Assembly (NCBI GenBank): GCA_026874595.1
Contig: CM049322.1
Coordinates: 44,766,840-44,830,839 of the forward strand
Length of the DNA stretch: 64,000 nt
Direction of reading: 5' to 3'
Source: Sipunculus nudus
Taxonomy: Eukaryota > Annelida > Sipuncula > Golfingiida > Sipunculidae
In this document: piece by piece, positions 33,805 through 45,532 of the stretch
How the letters are laid out: each line of letters begins with the position of its first letter
Position numbering within the stretch: the first letter of the stretch is position 1
The notes under the pieces: model-generated
Seen by the model: only the letters and a program-made list of their open reading frames with translations
Database searches by the model: none
Told to the model about the DNA's origin: nothing
Program-made: the position numbers and the translations under genes

Positions 33805-34560
33805 TACAGGGAGCTATTACAGACAACGAACTAATCCAACGAGAAAGGACATGTCCAATTTGTAAAGATAAAATGAAGTTGGTAATTTCAGTGAGAAGGT
33901 CTCAAGTGATTTAGTAAAATGGAGATGCCAGAAGCGAAATCCATCTCATGAACAGAAACTTTCAATCCGCCGTGGCAGTTGGTTCGACCAATCGAACTGA
34001 AACATTGGAAGAGATGGTTCAACTAACGTTTCTGTGGACAATGAGTCTAGCTCAAAATTGGATCCAAAAAGAGCTCGATTGCAGTGCAGAAGTTGTAACA
34101 CAGTAGTAGACTGGTGCTCTTTTTTCGCGGGAAGTTTGCGAGAATATATTTCCTAAAGAATCAGAACAGGGTGCGCAAATCGGCGGACCGGATCCTTAAG
34201 TGAAAATCGACTAAAGTAAATTTGCGGAACGCAAATACCATCGTGGACGCGAAGGGAAAGGGGGTATGGGTTTTCGGGTGGAGACAAGACTAAAGTGTTT
34301 ATGTTTGCCGTTGAGGACAAGACAACTGATACTTTGCTACCACTCATAAAAAAACATATGCAAAGGGCTCTATAACAATATCTGATTGTTAGGCAGCTTT
34401 TAAGTGTTTGCAAGTACATTGACATGTGCATCGCACAGAAAACTATACAGAAACATTTAAAGACCCAGAAAGTTGAGCTCATACGAACAGCATCGAAGGC
34501 ACTTGGAAAAAAGTGAAGCATTGGCAAACATTGCCAAAAAAGTTGGTGAAAAAAATGAGA
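33805..34560 (+). pseudogene. Merlin / ISXO2-like (IS1595 superfamily) transposase, decayed
   Basis: All expected parts appear in order over several frames. RTCPICKDKMKL (33840-33880) is half of the N-terminal zinc ribbon; KWRCQKRNPSHEQ (33917-33955) supplies the next Cys; SIRRGSWFDQSN and LEEMVQLTFLW follow. REVCENIFPKESEQGAQIGG leads to VKID, a stop, then SKFAERKYHRGRE (about 34200-34245), the first catalytic Asp region with its R-K-x-x-x-G-R. VEDKTTDTLLPLIKKHMQ (34310-34363) follows. HRTENYTETFKDPES, a TGA, and AHTNSIEGTWKKVKHW (to about 34525) is the conserved H-x-x-x-(V/F)-x-(P)-x-T-G-A-H-T-x-x-I-E-x-x-W end. At least five stops and three frame changes are present. The 151-codon minus-strand frame at 34153-34608 is antisense to it. 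Terminal inverted repeats were not located. Confidence 0.85.
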
Positions 34561-34789
34561 AGTCACATTCATTTGTTGAATTTGTGAAAGCGGCCCGAAC
34601 AGTTTCACGGGGTCCTATGGATAGGGCACGTGTAAATTTTGTAGAAATTAAGACAGCGCCGTGATTTTGGTTAGTTAAGAAGAAATAGTTAAGGTAAGTA
34701 AAATATAAAATATCGGTATAATAAAAAAATAATAATATAAGTATATTCACAAAAACAAAACAAATTCTTGGAATTTATATCCCCCGCTT

Positions 34790-35150
34790 TCGCCTCTTGT
34801 TGCCCCCCTCTTGCCTTCTCAATATGTTTAAAATTGTTATTGTCCTCTGAAGATGTCTCCACATGTCATTGTGTCTGTGTTTTAGTTTCCATTGTCCCCT
34901 GAAGATGTTTCCACACATAATTTTGTTGTGAATTTGGAACAAAAGGGAAAATTTTTGTTTGTTTTGGAGCTGGTGATAATAATTTTGTAGACAGACACTC
35001 CAACACCGATCCAAACCAAGGTATGTATAAGAGCAAATCCCTGACCAAAATTTGAATGAAATTTGATAACATTTAGGAAAGTTATCGTATGGAAACGAAA
35101 ACTTGAGAGAGACAGACAGACAAACAAACAACCCCTTCTCAACGTCCCCC
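34790..35150. repeat. Dispersed repeat, copy 1 (AGGAAAGTTATCG family)
   Basis: Shares a ~250-bp stretch with 45260-45520 in the same orientation: AGACAGACACTCCA, CAAGGTATG, CTGACCAAA, TTAGGAAAGTTATCG then ATGGAAACGAAA, and a GACAGACAGACAA run leading to GTCCCCCGTTC. It also carries an internal duplicate of TCCCCTGAAGATGT. The minus-strand frames here are not genes. Confidence 0.7.
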
Positions 35151-35154
35151 GTTC

Positions 35155-35560
35155 TGCGGAAAAATAATAGGTACAAAAATAATAAGTACAAATAGTAGGC
35201 TAATCATAAAATGTATAATCTCATAATATAAACGAAAATGTGAAAGGAAATATGTTATAATGGGGGCCCCCACACTCCCACTTGAAACAAGCAGTGATAA
35301 ATAGAATAATATGATATAAAAATGAAAATAATAAATGGAAATGTTTGTTTTAACGGTTGCTGCCACCCCCACACCCCAATTGTAAAATAAAAGGGCATAA
35401 AGAGAATAATGAGAAATTAAAGGTAAATATGAGAACAAATGTCATTAATATTTGGCCCACACTGCCGCTTGAAAAAAAATTATGAAATAGAATGTCGGGG
35501 GGGGGGGGGAGGGGGAATGAGAAATATAGCATGAAAATAGATGAATTATAAAGACAATAG
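35155..35560. other. Low-complexity purine/A-rich stretch
   Basis: A-rich sequence with short G and C runs (for example the G run near 35500). No gene was seen. Confidence 0.4.
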
Positions 35561-35639
35561 CGACATGACAGAGTGTGACAAATCCCTACGGAGCCCCCGA
35601 GTTAGTCCTGACGTATGCAGTTATTGTGCCTTTATAACA

Positions 35640-37895
35640 CACGCTCTCTCATTTTAGCTCTGAAGACGATTTCGTTTCACTGAACATTAATTTTTATCAG
35701 GATGTTTAAGGGGAGTTGCAGAGGTGATGATCATGGTGGAACCAAATACGATAATCCAAGAATCCTCAAAATTCAGAGTCCTGTTTTTATTTTGACATTA
35801 TGTAGTGAGATCTAATGAAAATTACAAGAAAAGACAATCTTCATGATGTGCTTTATCATCTTATGTAACAAGGCAATATAACCGATGTTAAGACGAATTT
35901 TGCTAATAACCTCAAGAATAACCAGGACAATAATAGATCTTAGCAAACGAATAAAAGGCTGAACAAAGCACGACCAACCATGCAAATCTGGTTAATATAG
36001 TGATGCTGACTGAATATATAATGAGCGTGTTAAATCGGATTACAACTAACCATGAGACCTAATTTATGGATACTTCAGACTCTGTTGTGTGCGTATTCAC
36101 GCATCTCATGGACTTTGACTGCAAGGTTTCTTTATTCTTCGTTGGTCGTATATTTAGCTCCATATTGACCCATCTGATGTTATGAAGAAAAAAACCGCCT
36201 CAGGAACGTTTTAATCTTTGCTGACTTGTCTCTTCACGATACTCGCTCTCATTTTAGCTCAGAAGCATATTTTGTTTTATTGAACTATTCATTTCCATCA
36301 GCATACCATGCGACAGCTACAGAGGTGTTGATTATGGTGGTACCGAACAAGCTAATTCATGCATCCTCAGAGTCATGTTTTGATTCGACATTTTATTTTG
36401 ACATTATGTGGAGAGTGACAATGAAAATGACAAGACAAGACAATCCTGATTTATCATCCAATGTCAAAAGGCACTAAAAACTAGAAAATCAAGCAGAACA
36501 GATTTAGAACGCAACACAAACCAAGCAATAGTGTTGGGTCTAGGCAAAGCAATTTGAATATATACTGAAAGCGCAACGCGTACGATTACGTTTGAAAAGA
36601 CGAAACACTTCCAACGTACTCTTAATGGCAGATTCAAATCACATTTTACCACCGTTAAGCTTTACCCTCCTGTTCCAATCCGTTATAGATTATAAAGCAG
36701 CAGTTTATACCCTTTTGAGACATGAAACATGTTTTAGCTTAGTTCCAAGCATAGCAAACATGTATTTGTAACCACCGCTGAGGGAAAAAAAGGAAAATAT
36801 AATTCTGATAATAGGTTTGCTCATCACATACTACAATGACAAAATATACTGGCAGATAAATTTACAGCTGAAAAACACAGTGTGACCTTGCAGCACTGTT
36901 GAATTTGGAAAGAGCGTTACATGTCAAAAGTGGGGGCACAGGAGATCATTTCCTTTCTTTATAACTGACGTTTCAGATCTTTAAATTATAATCCTTTTAA
37001 TTACAGCTGACACCAAAGTTGAACTGAAGAAGAGATGGGATGAAGTGGAATGGAAATAAAACAGAAATATCCTGACTTTTCTTCAACTGCCGAAACGAAT
37101 ATGATTCAGTCTCCATGTTTCTACTGAGTACACGTGACACCCTTTAAACAAATGAAAAGAATTCTCTTTGTAACATTTTGGTTATTTTGTCAAGGTAAGT
37201 GTCAGATTGAGGTCACATTTCTACGCCTTTTCTTCATATTTTATTTTGTTTCAGCATCATCAAGGTCTACAGCCAAGGTCTACAGCCCTTTTTTGTGTAA
37301 CAAACCCAAGCCTTTAGAGAAAGTTAATTTTAATTAAGATAATTGCAATTTTCAAAGCTGTGATGGCGATGTTAATATATTTATGCACGTTTTATGCATC
37401 TGACGTTTTCGACTGCCAATTTTCATTATTATAGATTTTCATATATATGGTAAAAATCAGATCGAGTTAGTCCACTTTCACTTTTAATGAGAAAACTAAT
37501 TGATGCGTACGATGTTTGTCATTTTGAATGATGTTTTGAAAGCATCAGTTTTTATAGACGAATATAATTCTCCATCCGATTCCTAGAACAGCTACGACAA
37601 CTTCGAGCTGAAAGTGATCAGCTAATCATGAAACATTTATATTCTAATCAGCATGTCATAGGAGATTGGAGCTAATCATCGTTTTCACAATATATCTATT
37701 TATGAGATCTTAAAGAGTTTCAGCAGTGTATCACGAACTTTTAAACTGAGGATATAAAATGACCATCTTGATGATGTGCTTTTCATCTTAAGTCACAGAT
37801 CAAAACAAACCTGAATATATTTACAACAGACTGAACAGCATTTCACCAACCAGGCAATATTGCTGAATCTAGGCAAAGCACTATGAATATATGAA
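35640..37895. repeat. Three diverged direct copies of a ~350-bp segment
   Basis: Segments at about 35640-36020, 36235-36560 and 37600-37895 share, in order, CTCTCATTTTAGCTC, TTTTGACATTATGT, GACAAGACAATC or similar, and AATCTAGGCAAAGCA-type blocks followed by TGAATATAT. The third copy keeps only the later blocks. It is non-coding as far as can be seen. Confidence 0.5.
37152..37194 (+). CDS. Candidate first exon encoding a signal peptide
   Basis: ATG at 37152 opens MKRILFVTFWLFCQ, a basic start plus an 11-residue hydrophobic core, cut by a strong donor CAAG/GTAAGT at 37194/37195 (phase 1). A short signal-peptide exon with phase-1 donor is typical of secreted proteins. No following exon could be assigned, so this may be chance. 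Confidence 0.3.
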
Positions 37896-38173
37896 GGGGT
37901 CAACCATGATTAAAACCTTCCCCGATTGTTTCGTTCATGACTTAAAACGTCTTAGATGTGTAGAGAATTGGTCATGATAGGGTCTGCTCATAGGTATTCT
38001 TTATGTCTCAGAAAATGTGATATCAGCATAAGACTATCGTGTGTAATGGGGCACTTTTTCAAAGAGAAATTTTCTTTGCGACTGCAAAATGTGCAAGTAA
38101 AAATTTCAAAACGTTTTACAAATATTATCATGGTTAACGATGCCTTTAATATGGGCCAAGTGACCTTTAATTT

Positions 38174-38364
38174 GATATGGCCTTCAGCGGTGTGGCCGAT
38201 TCAATATGTATTTTAAATAGCCTTCAGCGGTGTGGCCGATTATAAATGCATTGGATATGGCCTTCAGCGGTATGGCCGATTCAATATGTATTTGATATAG
38301 CCTTCAGCGGTGTGGCCGATTATAAATGCATTGGATATGGCCTTCAGCGGTGTGGCCGATTCAA
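38174..38364. repeat. 40-bp minisatellite, five copies, dimer higher order
   Basis: CCTTCAGCGGTGTGGCCGAT starts exactly at 38181, 38221, 38261, 38301 and 38341. The other half alternates between a TCAATATGTA and a TATAAATGCA type, so the true repeat is an 80-bp dimer. There are only one or two mismatches in the GC-rich half. Confidence 0.95.
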
Positions 38365-38699
38365 TGTTTGTCAATGGGACTAATGTGTCAGTAAAAAATA
38401 ATGTGTGTTCTAAATACAAGCTTGACATATTTATGAAGAGTTCCTACATCCAAAATGAAAAAAAAAAGAAAACTAAATATTACTGAACCGCCTTTGTCAC
38501 AAATTCTGAATTATTAATTTTTGTGTTTTGAATTATCTTTAAATCCGTCTCTGCCTGATATGGCAAACTGTGTGGCTCCAGGTAAGTGAGGTCTACAGCT
38601 GCTGTTAGCGCAGAGTCTGGACGAGGGTCACTGTCAGACGGTGTTTGTACCCAGGGTCAGATTACTGGGCCCAGCTAAGAAAAGAAAGAGTTGCGCTAG

Positions 38700-39345
38700 G
38701 CCGCATTACTTGACCAGGCGGCCCGGAAGACAATGCAAATGAAATTAGCGAAAAGGTTGGTAGATCCACAATCTCCGGGGTTTTACTCCCACTTGTTCCT
38801 TGTAAAAAAAGGAATAGGCAACTGCCGACGGATTATCGATCTAAAGGCCCTAAACCGCTGCGCAGAGGCACCCCGCTCCCGCATGCACAATGTCAAACGG
38901 TGCTCAGACGGAAGTCAAGGAGACTATATATAGACTTAAAAGGCGCGTACTTTCACCTACCGGTTCACCGAGCGTACCAACCGTTCCAGCGATTCGCGTA
39001 CAAGAACCAAATATTCAAGTTCCAGGCTCTTGAGTCTGGCGTTCAGGATCTTTTCACAACTAGTAGAGACAGAAACAGGTCCGTCAGGATCACGCCACAA
39101 CGTCAGAGGAGCTGAGTCTGACCAGGGACCATTCAGATGAGATACAAAGTGAGCTAGATGTGACCCTGGTCGAAGTGAATGACCGCCAGGATACCTTTCC
39201 GCAGGAGGTCACAGAATCCGTTGAGGCATATCGTTCAGCTGAGCATGGTCAGACGAGGAGTAGCGTCTCTAACCCTGACTATAAGGAGTCTCACCCCGCC
39301 TTAGTGTGGGTGTTCATGGGGGTTCAGAAACCCTGTCCCTTCTGA
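38700..39345 (+). mobile_element. Second DIRS/Ngaro-type reverse transcriptase remnant
   Basis: LVDPQSPGFYSHLFLVKKG, then RRIIDLKALNRCAEAPRSRM (38756-38895) is the fingers region of a DIRS-clade RT. A frame change follows, then YIDLKGAYFHLPVHRAYQPF and RFAYKNQIFKFQAL (38925-39032) with palm motif A Asp. The expected LPFGLSTAPRVF segment is scrambled (FRIFSQLVETETG in another frame). From about 39095 an open frame of about 80 codons (LTRDHSDEIQSELDVTLVE, EAYRSAEHGQTRSSV, WVFMGVQKPCPF) ends at 39345; it may be gag-like sequence. The catalytic D-D box and RNase H are missing. It differs from the GC-rich DIRS at 25-27 kb, so it is another family. Confidence 0.7.
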
Positions 39346-39479
39346 TGTCCACCAGTTTAGTTTATATATAGTTTAAAAATATGACAAACAGAAACAGGAT
39401 TTTATCAATTTGCATGAGGGAACAAAAATCCTACTGGTTCAAATCATATTAAAGAAGATCTGTCTCAACGTGTGCAATT

Positions 39480-39935
39480 GTTCTGTTGCGGCCATATTTG
39501 ATTTCGAACTGGTCTCTTATTCAACAGGGATGGAGTCCTCAAGGGGACAAATCCCTGTGAATTTGAAAAAGAGGGTATTCTGTTTGGGGAAAATGGTTGC
39601 GACAAGAAAACTTCGATTGTAGTATGGCCGCCATATTGAGTTTTTTTGCGGGTGTGTAATTTAACGGAGATGGGGCCCTCTTAATTATCAATCATCCCTG
39701 TTAATATGAGAAAGATAAAGGATGATCTTGAGATATCGCGCGCAAAAGAAAATCACCATATTGGAATTCCGACAGACCTGTATTTCGATAGGTCGGGAGC
39801 CCTCGTAGCTACTAATCATCCCTGTGCAGGAGAAGGATCAAGAATGTTCTTGTTGGGATATCTTGTTGAGATATCACGGAAGGATGGGCGGACGGAATGG
39901 CACGGTGATGATTATAGGGCAATAAGAAAATATTT
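39480..39935. repeat. Dispersed GAGATATCGCGCGCAAAAGAAA family copy
   Basis: Two or three ~140-bp units (GGCCGCCATATTGAG, TTGAGATATCGCGCGCAAAA, CATATTGGAATTCCGACAG) end with GGACGGAATGGCACGGTGAT and GATTATAGGGCA, as at 16550-16920 and in the ends of the 1.27-kb units. Confidence 0.7.
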
Positions 39936-40679
39936 AAACAATAGGGTTTCAAATTCAATTAAATATATGCTGATTATATAACTACAATCTCGACACGGTT
40001 CCATGGCAGTCGCTAGTTTTCTTCTTTTTTTATCTCTAATGTAACGGTGTCTAGTGATAACGGTGCCATTTTTTTTTCATCTATAAAAACAGCATCACTG
40101 CAATGAATAACTTCCGTATCATCCCTTAGAGGGCAGCATGAATTATGACCACTTCAGCATCATTTTTATTGTAAAGTATGTGTATCCATTTAATAAATGA
40201 TAGTGAGATTTTTTTTCAATACATGAATTTCCACTCTTACGAGTAACGCTTTTTCAAAGTCAACATTTTTTACACAATTTTTGCAAAGTTATGTTTCTAT
40301 TTTTAATTCAAATTTGATTCTGTCATATTAGATTCCCATTTGATTCTATCATTTCAAATGTCAACGTATTCCTGTACCCATTGAGACCCCAGCTGATATT
40401 AAAGTTTCTAGTATCCTTTAACTCTAAATCAGTCAATTTTTTCTAACTCCAAAGCGACTACCCAGGATCCAAATTTTATTTATAAAAAGAATACCAACTT
40501 CATCTTGTGAGATATCCACCAGTAATCAAATCTGGTACAATTATTTTCAATTTTTTCTGTAATTACATTTTTTGTATGGATTCCTGTATAACTGATTACA
40601 AAGAAATTGGCTATATCTTTATATACCTACTCCGTTCCCGGTTTCTATATAAACTTGTTTATTACCTTCTGTTTTCAGG
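39936..40679. other. AT-rich intergenic DNA
   Basis: No gene or bounded repeat was recognised. Confidence 0.4.
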
Positions 40680-40781
40680 ATGAGACCCCTCGTGATGTGA
40701 CACGACGGGCCACATATGTTGCAAGCAAATGCAAACGTGATATAAAAGCAGGAGACAACGGTGAAATGACACATGCACGTG
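40680..40781 (+). CDS. Candidate internal exon, unidentified
   Basis: A good acceptor CTTCTGTTTTCAG ends at 40679. The frame reads DETPRDVTRRATYVASKCKR then DIKAGDNGEMTHARVS, charged and protein-like. The downstream limit is unsure; a GTATCT donor at about 40782 is weak, and the frame stays open to 40847. Confidence 0.3.
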
Positions 40782-40998
40782 TCAGTATCTCAATAATCGA
40801 ACAGCCAAATAAATTGAATTCCCAATCAAGAGTTACTGCAATATATTAAAATTTCAAATTTCCCATTTTATGTGAGCGACATGTTTGAATCTTAAAGAGC
40901 TACTTCATTCAACGCGAACAAATTTACTTATTACTCAAATAAATCAAATCAAAGATCAAGGTTTATTAATGTATTACACCATCAAATGGTATTAGGTA

Positions 40999-41290
40999 AA
41001 AACAAAGAGGCATGGTTTTCAGGCACCCTTTTTTTCAGGAATCAGTGGGGGCAGGCGGTTTTTATAACCTTTTCTTTTTTTTGTAGGTTCGATAAAAATT
41101 TAATATGAACAGGAAAAGCATGATAATATATTTGTTTTATCTTTAACAGGTAAAAGCACTACATAAAAAAGGAAAACTTATCGAAATTATATTATTTTAT
41201 CTTCTTGAAAGATGACATTAAAATATTTTTTATGCGGGGGGGGGGTTAAAATTGACGGCGGCGTTACATGAGAACCTTTTTTTGGCCTTA
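40999..41290 (-). mobile_element. Small TIR element, copy B (inverted)
   Basis: Read on the minus strand it matches copies A and C: ends GAGGCATGGTTTTCAGGCACC and ATGAGAACC with GGCCTTA, and internal AACAGGTAAAAGCACTACAT (reverse complement of the A copy's block). A G run lies at 41237-41247. Confidence 0.65.
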
Positions 41291-41936
41291 TAACTACGTG
41301 TCTAATATTATTACTCATTCATTTGTCATTGCTATATTGTGCGCTGCGTCGTAAGATAAATGATTCTCTATATATCCATTCCATTTTGGACCACTGACCG
41401 GTAATTCCTTGTCTGCATTTGTCGCGGTCTCTGCTTTTGTCCCGCCTGGCAATACAAGGGTTTTCTGACCGTGCCCATGAGCGGAACGCTACGAGTACGT
41501 CCCCTATGAGGACGTGAGCAGTATTTGTGTTTTTCCTGCCCGCAGTCCTATCTCTTGCAAACTGAGATTGGTATATGCACTGTCAATACCACCAACAAGA
41601 AATTAAACAGTTGAGCTGTGTTGTTGTTCTCCGCCTCCCGGCAACTGTTACTGTTTACTGATGAGACCGGCGCATCATATCTATCAAGATAAACCTTACA
41701 AAATGTAGGACAATAAATGATATTTCAAATAAATTTTGCACATATACTGACATAGTAAAGAAAATATGGCAATTTTTTTTTTAATATTTGTTGCACAGTA
41801 TGATTCTTACAACAGTATACAGCGTTATAAATCATGAAATATATGCCTTACTTTATATATTTATAATATACTGACTGTTATAACCTTTGTGCCGTAGGAT
41901 ACATACTAGTGCGTTTGTTATGCATGGTCTCTTTCA
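41291..41936. other. Intergenic DNA
   Basis: Nothing recognised. Confidence 0.4.
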
Positions 41937-42128
41937 ATGCAAAAAGGGCCAGCTATTGCGTACATGCGCATTTGTGACATTTTCTGTAAGAGCGTAAGCG
42001 AAGAGACGTACAGCCTTTATGCTTTGCCTAATGATGATGTCAGAATGCTGTCTGCAATTAGAGATGTTATTAGGGCAATGCTTGATACTACTACAAAGGC
42101 CGAACTGTTAACAAAATTCAACGAGTAG
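41937..42128 (+). CDS. Candidate terminal exon of unidentified protein
   Basis: A 63-codon frame reads AIAYMRICDIFCKSVSEETY and then VRMLSAIRDVIRAMLDTTTK, ending ELLTKFNE before TAG. It is helical, with good amino-acid balance, unlike random frames nearby. It could be the last exon of a gene on this strand or part of a transposon protein. No family is recognised. Confidence 0.35.
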   Translation: MQKGPAIAYMRICDIFCKSVSEETYSLYALPNDDVRMLSAIRDVIRAMLDTTTKAELLTKFNE

Positions 42129-42439
42129 GATGAGATGGAAGTGCTCTTGAAAAGTAGGGTACTTTTAGTATAATCTACAACCTTTTATATTTGTTAGTTC
42201 TTCGCTCTGTTTCCACTCCAATAAATCTAAATTCGAGCCATTTAATTGAAGCAGTCACCACAGCAAAAAAAATAAAATTAGGAACGGGTGCCAATCATTA
42301 CATTTCACCTAAAAAATGATTTGCGTGAAATGCATGATTCATGAAAATTGCCTCGTGTCTGGATCTTTCGACCAATTATTCACTGCAAAAACAAAAATAA
42401 AACAAATTCAACAAGGGAATCAGACTGCAGGGTAGGTGA

Positions 42440-42715
42440 GCTAGATCTCCGCAAATTGCGTTTTGCAACAAGTGACCTTTCTACCTCTGCATATATGCAA
42501 CCTGCCACCTTAGGGTACATTTCCCCCCCTTTGCCTACGTTGCTATGTTTACATACATCCTTCAAGCAGGCTTTATAAAGACTTATCACAATCAAAATTA
42601 CCCTTAGATCATTAATATATACACATAGGAAGCCCGAAATCACATATTCTTTTTCAAAAAGTAGGCGAATGGTCAACCTTAAGCAAATAATTCCTTAGTA
42701 GTAACGCAACTGTCT
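42440..42715 (+). repeat. Dispersed ~270-bp repeat, copy 1
   Basis: Matches 59362-59630 in the same orientation: GCGTTTTGCAACAAGTGA/GCGTTTTTCAACAAGTGA, GCAACCTGCCACCTTAGG, AAAATTACCCTTAGATCATT and TTTTTCAAAAAGTAGGCGAA with scattered changes. The 76- and 98-codon frames over it are not conserved as proteins. Confidence 0.75.
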
Positions 42716-43617
42716 AAATCGGTGTTACAGTTTTTTTACAAATGTATAATTCCGTTGTAGCTTGTCTTTTTTTAGGAAACTGCATTTCTATAGAATGTAA
42801 TGAATAGTCTCCAAATTTATGAGGTACTGTCACCGTACTAGTATACATCGACTAATCGCAATGAGAACATTCACAGAAACTTGTAATGGGGTACTTTGAA
42901 CACGGTATTGTTATTTACATTAATTACCGCATTCGCTTCTCAGCGCAATCTAGTATTTAGAGGTTCAACGATTTAAAAGTTAAAGACATCTGTATTTTCG
43001 AATAAACATCAACTTTAATCAGATTTCAGCTCAACGCAGTGACGCGTTATGTATCCTCGTTGGCGATCCACTCAAATGGTTAAGAATATCCGAAGGAAGT
43101 ATCCATCTTTAATGTTTTACTCGATCGTTTTGTTTCACTAAATGATCACAAGATGGCGCTGATAAACAATAGCGGTTTACCGTAATTAATATTGAAGACA
43201 TATACTGATGGACCCCTTTGAGTACATGAAGGTAAGCCTTGACTTATACTCAGGTAACTATCTGGTACCAGTACTCTTAGAATCAAAAGCTGTATTACCA
43301 GATCTACCCTAGTCCAGAACTGGACAAGCCGGGAGGGGTGGGGACAGGGACCGTCAGCGTCCAGTTTTGGACTCCATCATCCTAATTTGGACTTAAAATA
43401 TCTTACCTGGTAACAAGGGTCAACAGCTTAAAAGAATAGACGGTTCAGCCAGACTGTACTCTCTCTATTCCTGCGCAGAACACTGAAATAAAAACTGAAT
43501 ATTGTACTTATTTAATAATAAACGTTCACAAATTCAATGAATAAATATTCTAATATATGCTTATGAGAACAACAAATGATGCAACAAATGTAGTGTCAAC
43601 TACAAATTATAATAGTA
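42716..43617. other. Intergenic DNA
   Basis: No gene was recognised; AT-rich with a short GC patch near 43320-43370. Confidence 0.4.
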
Positions 43618-44831
43618 CCGTATTTCCTTGAACAGACGCCGATCTTAAAGAGTCGCCTGCCTTATTTAGTCGCCAGTGCAATTGAAAAGGTCCCAGAAAA
43701 ATAAACGCCGGAGTTAAATGGATCAGAGGCCTGGTGCTGTCAAACTGCGTAAAATTAGTACCGCTTGCCACAAGCGGTAATAGTTTCTCTCTCGTTGAAC
43801 ACAAGTGTTTAAACACGTTTGGGCACATATTTCTTGTTTAGCAGCATGAAGGCACCTAGTGATGGTGTGACGGGGTCCAGTTTGAAGCTACTGTCAATCC
43901 ATATAACGCTCCCTGGTTCATTCTGAAGCGCTTTCAAGTGCGCCCCCAATGTTAACATAGCTTAGCTTCTGAGATCCTCTTAATGGTTAAAATAGTATTT
44001 ACCTTTGTCGACCACTTTAAATTCAGTGGAATATTATCGGCAGTAAATGTAACATACCAGTATATGCTAACGCTTGCATACGCTGTGTCAACTCAGTTAA
44101 AGTTGGAAACAAAAGTGTAATGAAATAAATTAAGCACTGCCGTTATACGTACCCCCCCCCCCCCCCAATATTTCGATAGAAACAATATTACCAGTTGTAC
44201 GCAGTGCACAGTTAATGGAAGAGCCAGCCCGTGTTTGGTGTATAGGAGGTTGTAAACACCCAGTTGTAAGCTGATCCGTTAAAAGACGGGAGGAAAGTGT
44301 ATGAAAAAAAATTACGCTGAGCCGTTACAAGTACCAACCCCTAATATCGATGGAACCAATATTACTAGATGTACGTGGTGCACATTTAATGGAAGAGCCA
44401 CCCCGTGTTCAGAGGTAAACAAAATTACCAACTGCACGCTGTTTAAATAAAAGGAAAAATCCACATAAAACACCGAGGTTTCGTGAGGCCGGCGCAGACA
44501 GATTTAAGTTGACAACTGCAATCTGTCGCCGTGATTCCCCGTTAATTCTTATAATGGAGCGTGATTGTGGAGATTGCACGTTTCCGGTATTCCTATGGCA
44601 TCCAAGGAAATTTTATAAACACTATCATTGTACCGGCCATGTTTTCATTTGTGTCCCTGAGTAGTGACCGACAGGTTAATTGTTTTGACATGTTCTTTTA
44701 TAGGTTTTGTCTGATGAGCCGGTCTTTTTAATAAACGCTGGCCTTAAATGGAAGCCGGCCTTGTTTAGACGCCGGGTGAAAGCAGCGTCGGAAAAAAATA
44801 TACGCCCGGGCGTCTATTCAAGGAAATACGG
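43618..44831. mobile_element. 1.2-kb non-autonomous TIR DNA transposon
   Basis: Left end CCGTATTTCCTTGAACAGAC and right end GTCTATTCAAGGAAATACGG are inverted copies with one mismatch over 20 bp; the match continues more loosely (GACGCC both sides). Both ends are flanked by TA (43616-43617, 44832-44833), a possible TA target duplication; ATAG/ATAG one step further out is the alternative. Sub-terminal blocks CTTAAA...GCC...CCTTATTTAGTCGCC (left) and CTTAAATGG...GCCTTGTTTAGACGCC (right) are similar. An internal ~182-bp duplication carries AATGGAAGAGCCA (44216 and 44390 regions), and there is a C run at 44153-44166. No transposase is encoded. Confidence 0.8.
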
Positions 44832-45259
44832 TAATAGTGTCTTCCTTCGGTTAACACATACGGCCTCAAACTCATCGTTTAGCTTTGTGTAAGCGCAGTT
44901 TCGGTTCTTCTTCATGCTTAACAGATTACTATTCTGGGACCCTAAGCATGTACATACGCTGAAGTATATGGAAAAGTGAGATTTAAATATTTCAAGAATT
45001 CTATCTAATATCTCCAATTAATTTATTTACGAACATCTCATGAAGATATAATGCCCCTGCTCTTCTTGTTAAAAAAGAACGGTTAAACCTATCTCCGAAG
45101 AAAGCTTTACAGAGTACCCTTAAAATTGTTTTGATAGGGTGATTAAGTTGCTTACGAAATAAACAAGAGAACAAAGATCATGATTTCGATTAAATATGGG
45201 AATACAATTTGATTTCTTTTTCCCGCGCCAAGCAGTAGGCATGCCGCTTAACGTTATGT

Positions 45260-45520
45260 TTTTGTCATCTCATAATTGTTGTCAACATGTCATAATTTTT
45301 GGTTGTGAACTGGTATACCATAGGGAGATTTTTGTTTTTGAGCTGCTGATCATTATTCTTAGACAGACACTCCATAACCAATCCCAATCAAGGTATGCAT
45401 GAGAGCAATCACTGACCAAATCTGAATGAAATCGAAAAATACTTAGGAAAGTTATCGCATGGAAACGAAATTCTGACGGATGGACATACAGAAAGACAGA
45501 CAAGCCAAATCAATGTCCCC
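45260..45520. repeat. Dispersed repeat, copy 2 (AGGAAAGTTATCG family)
   Basis: See the copy at 34790-35150; same orientation, clearly diverged. Confidence 0.7.
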
Positions 45521-45532
45521 CGTTCCGGCAGA

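Noticed and set aside
34153-34608. 151-codon minus-strand frame
   Set aside because: It is antisense to the Merlin transposase remnant, whose sense strand carries the homology.
38174-38364. Possible CRISPR-like array
   Set aside because: The repeats abut with no unique spacers and the DNA is animal; it is a minisatellite.
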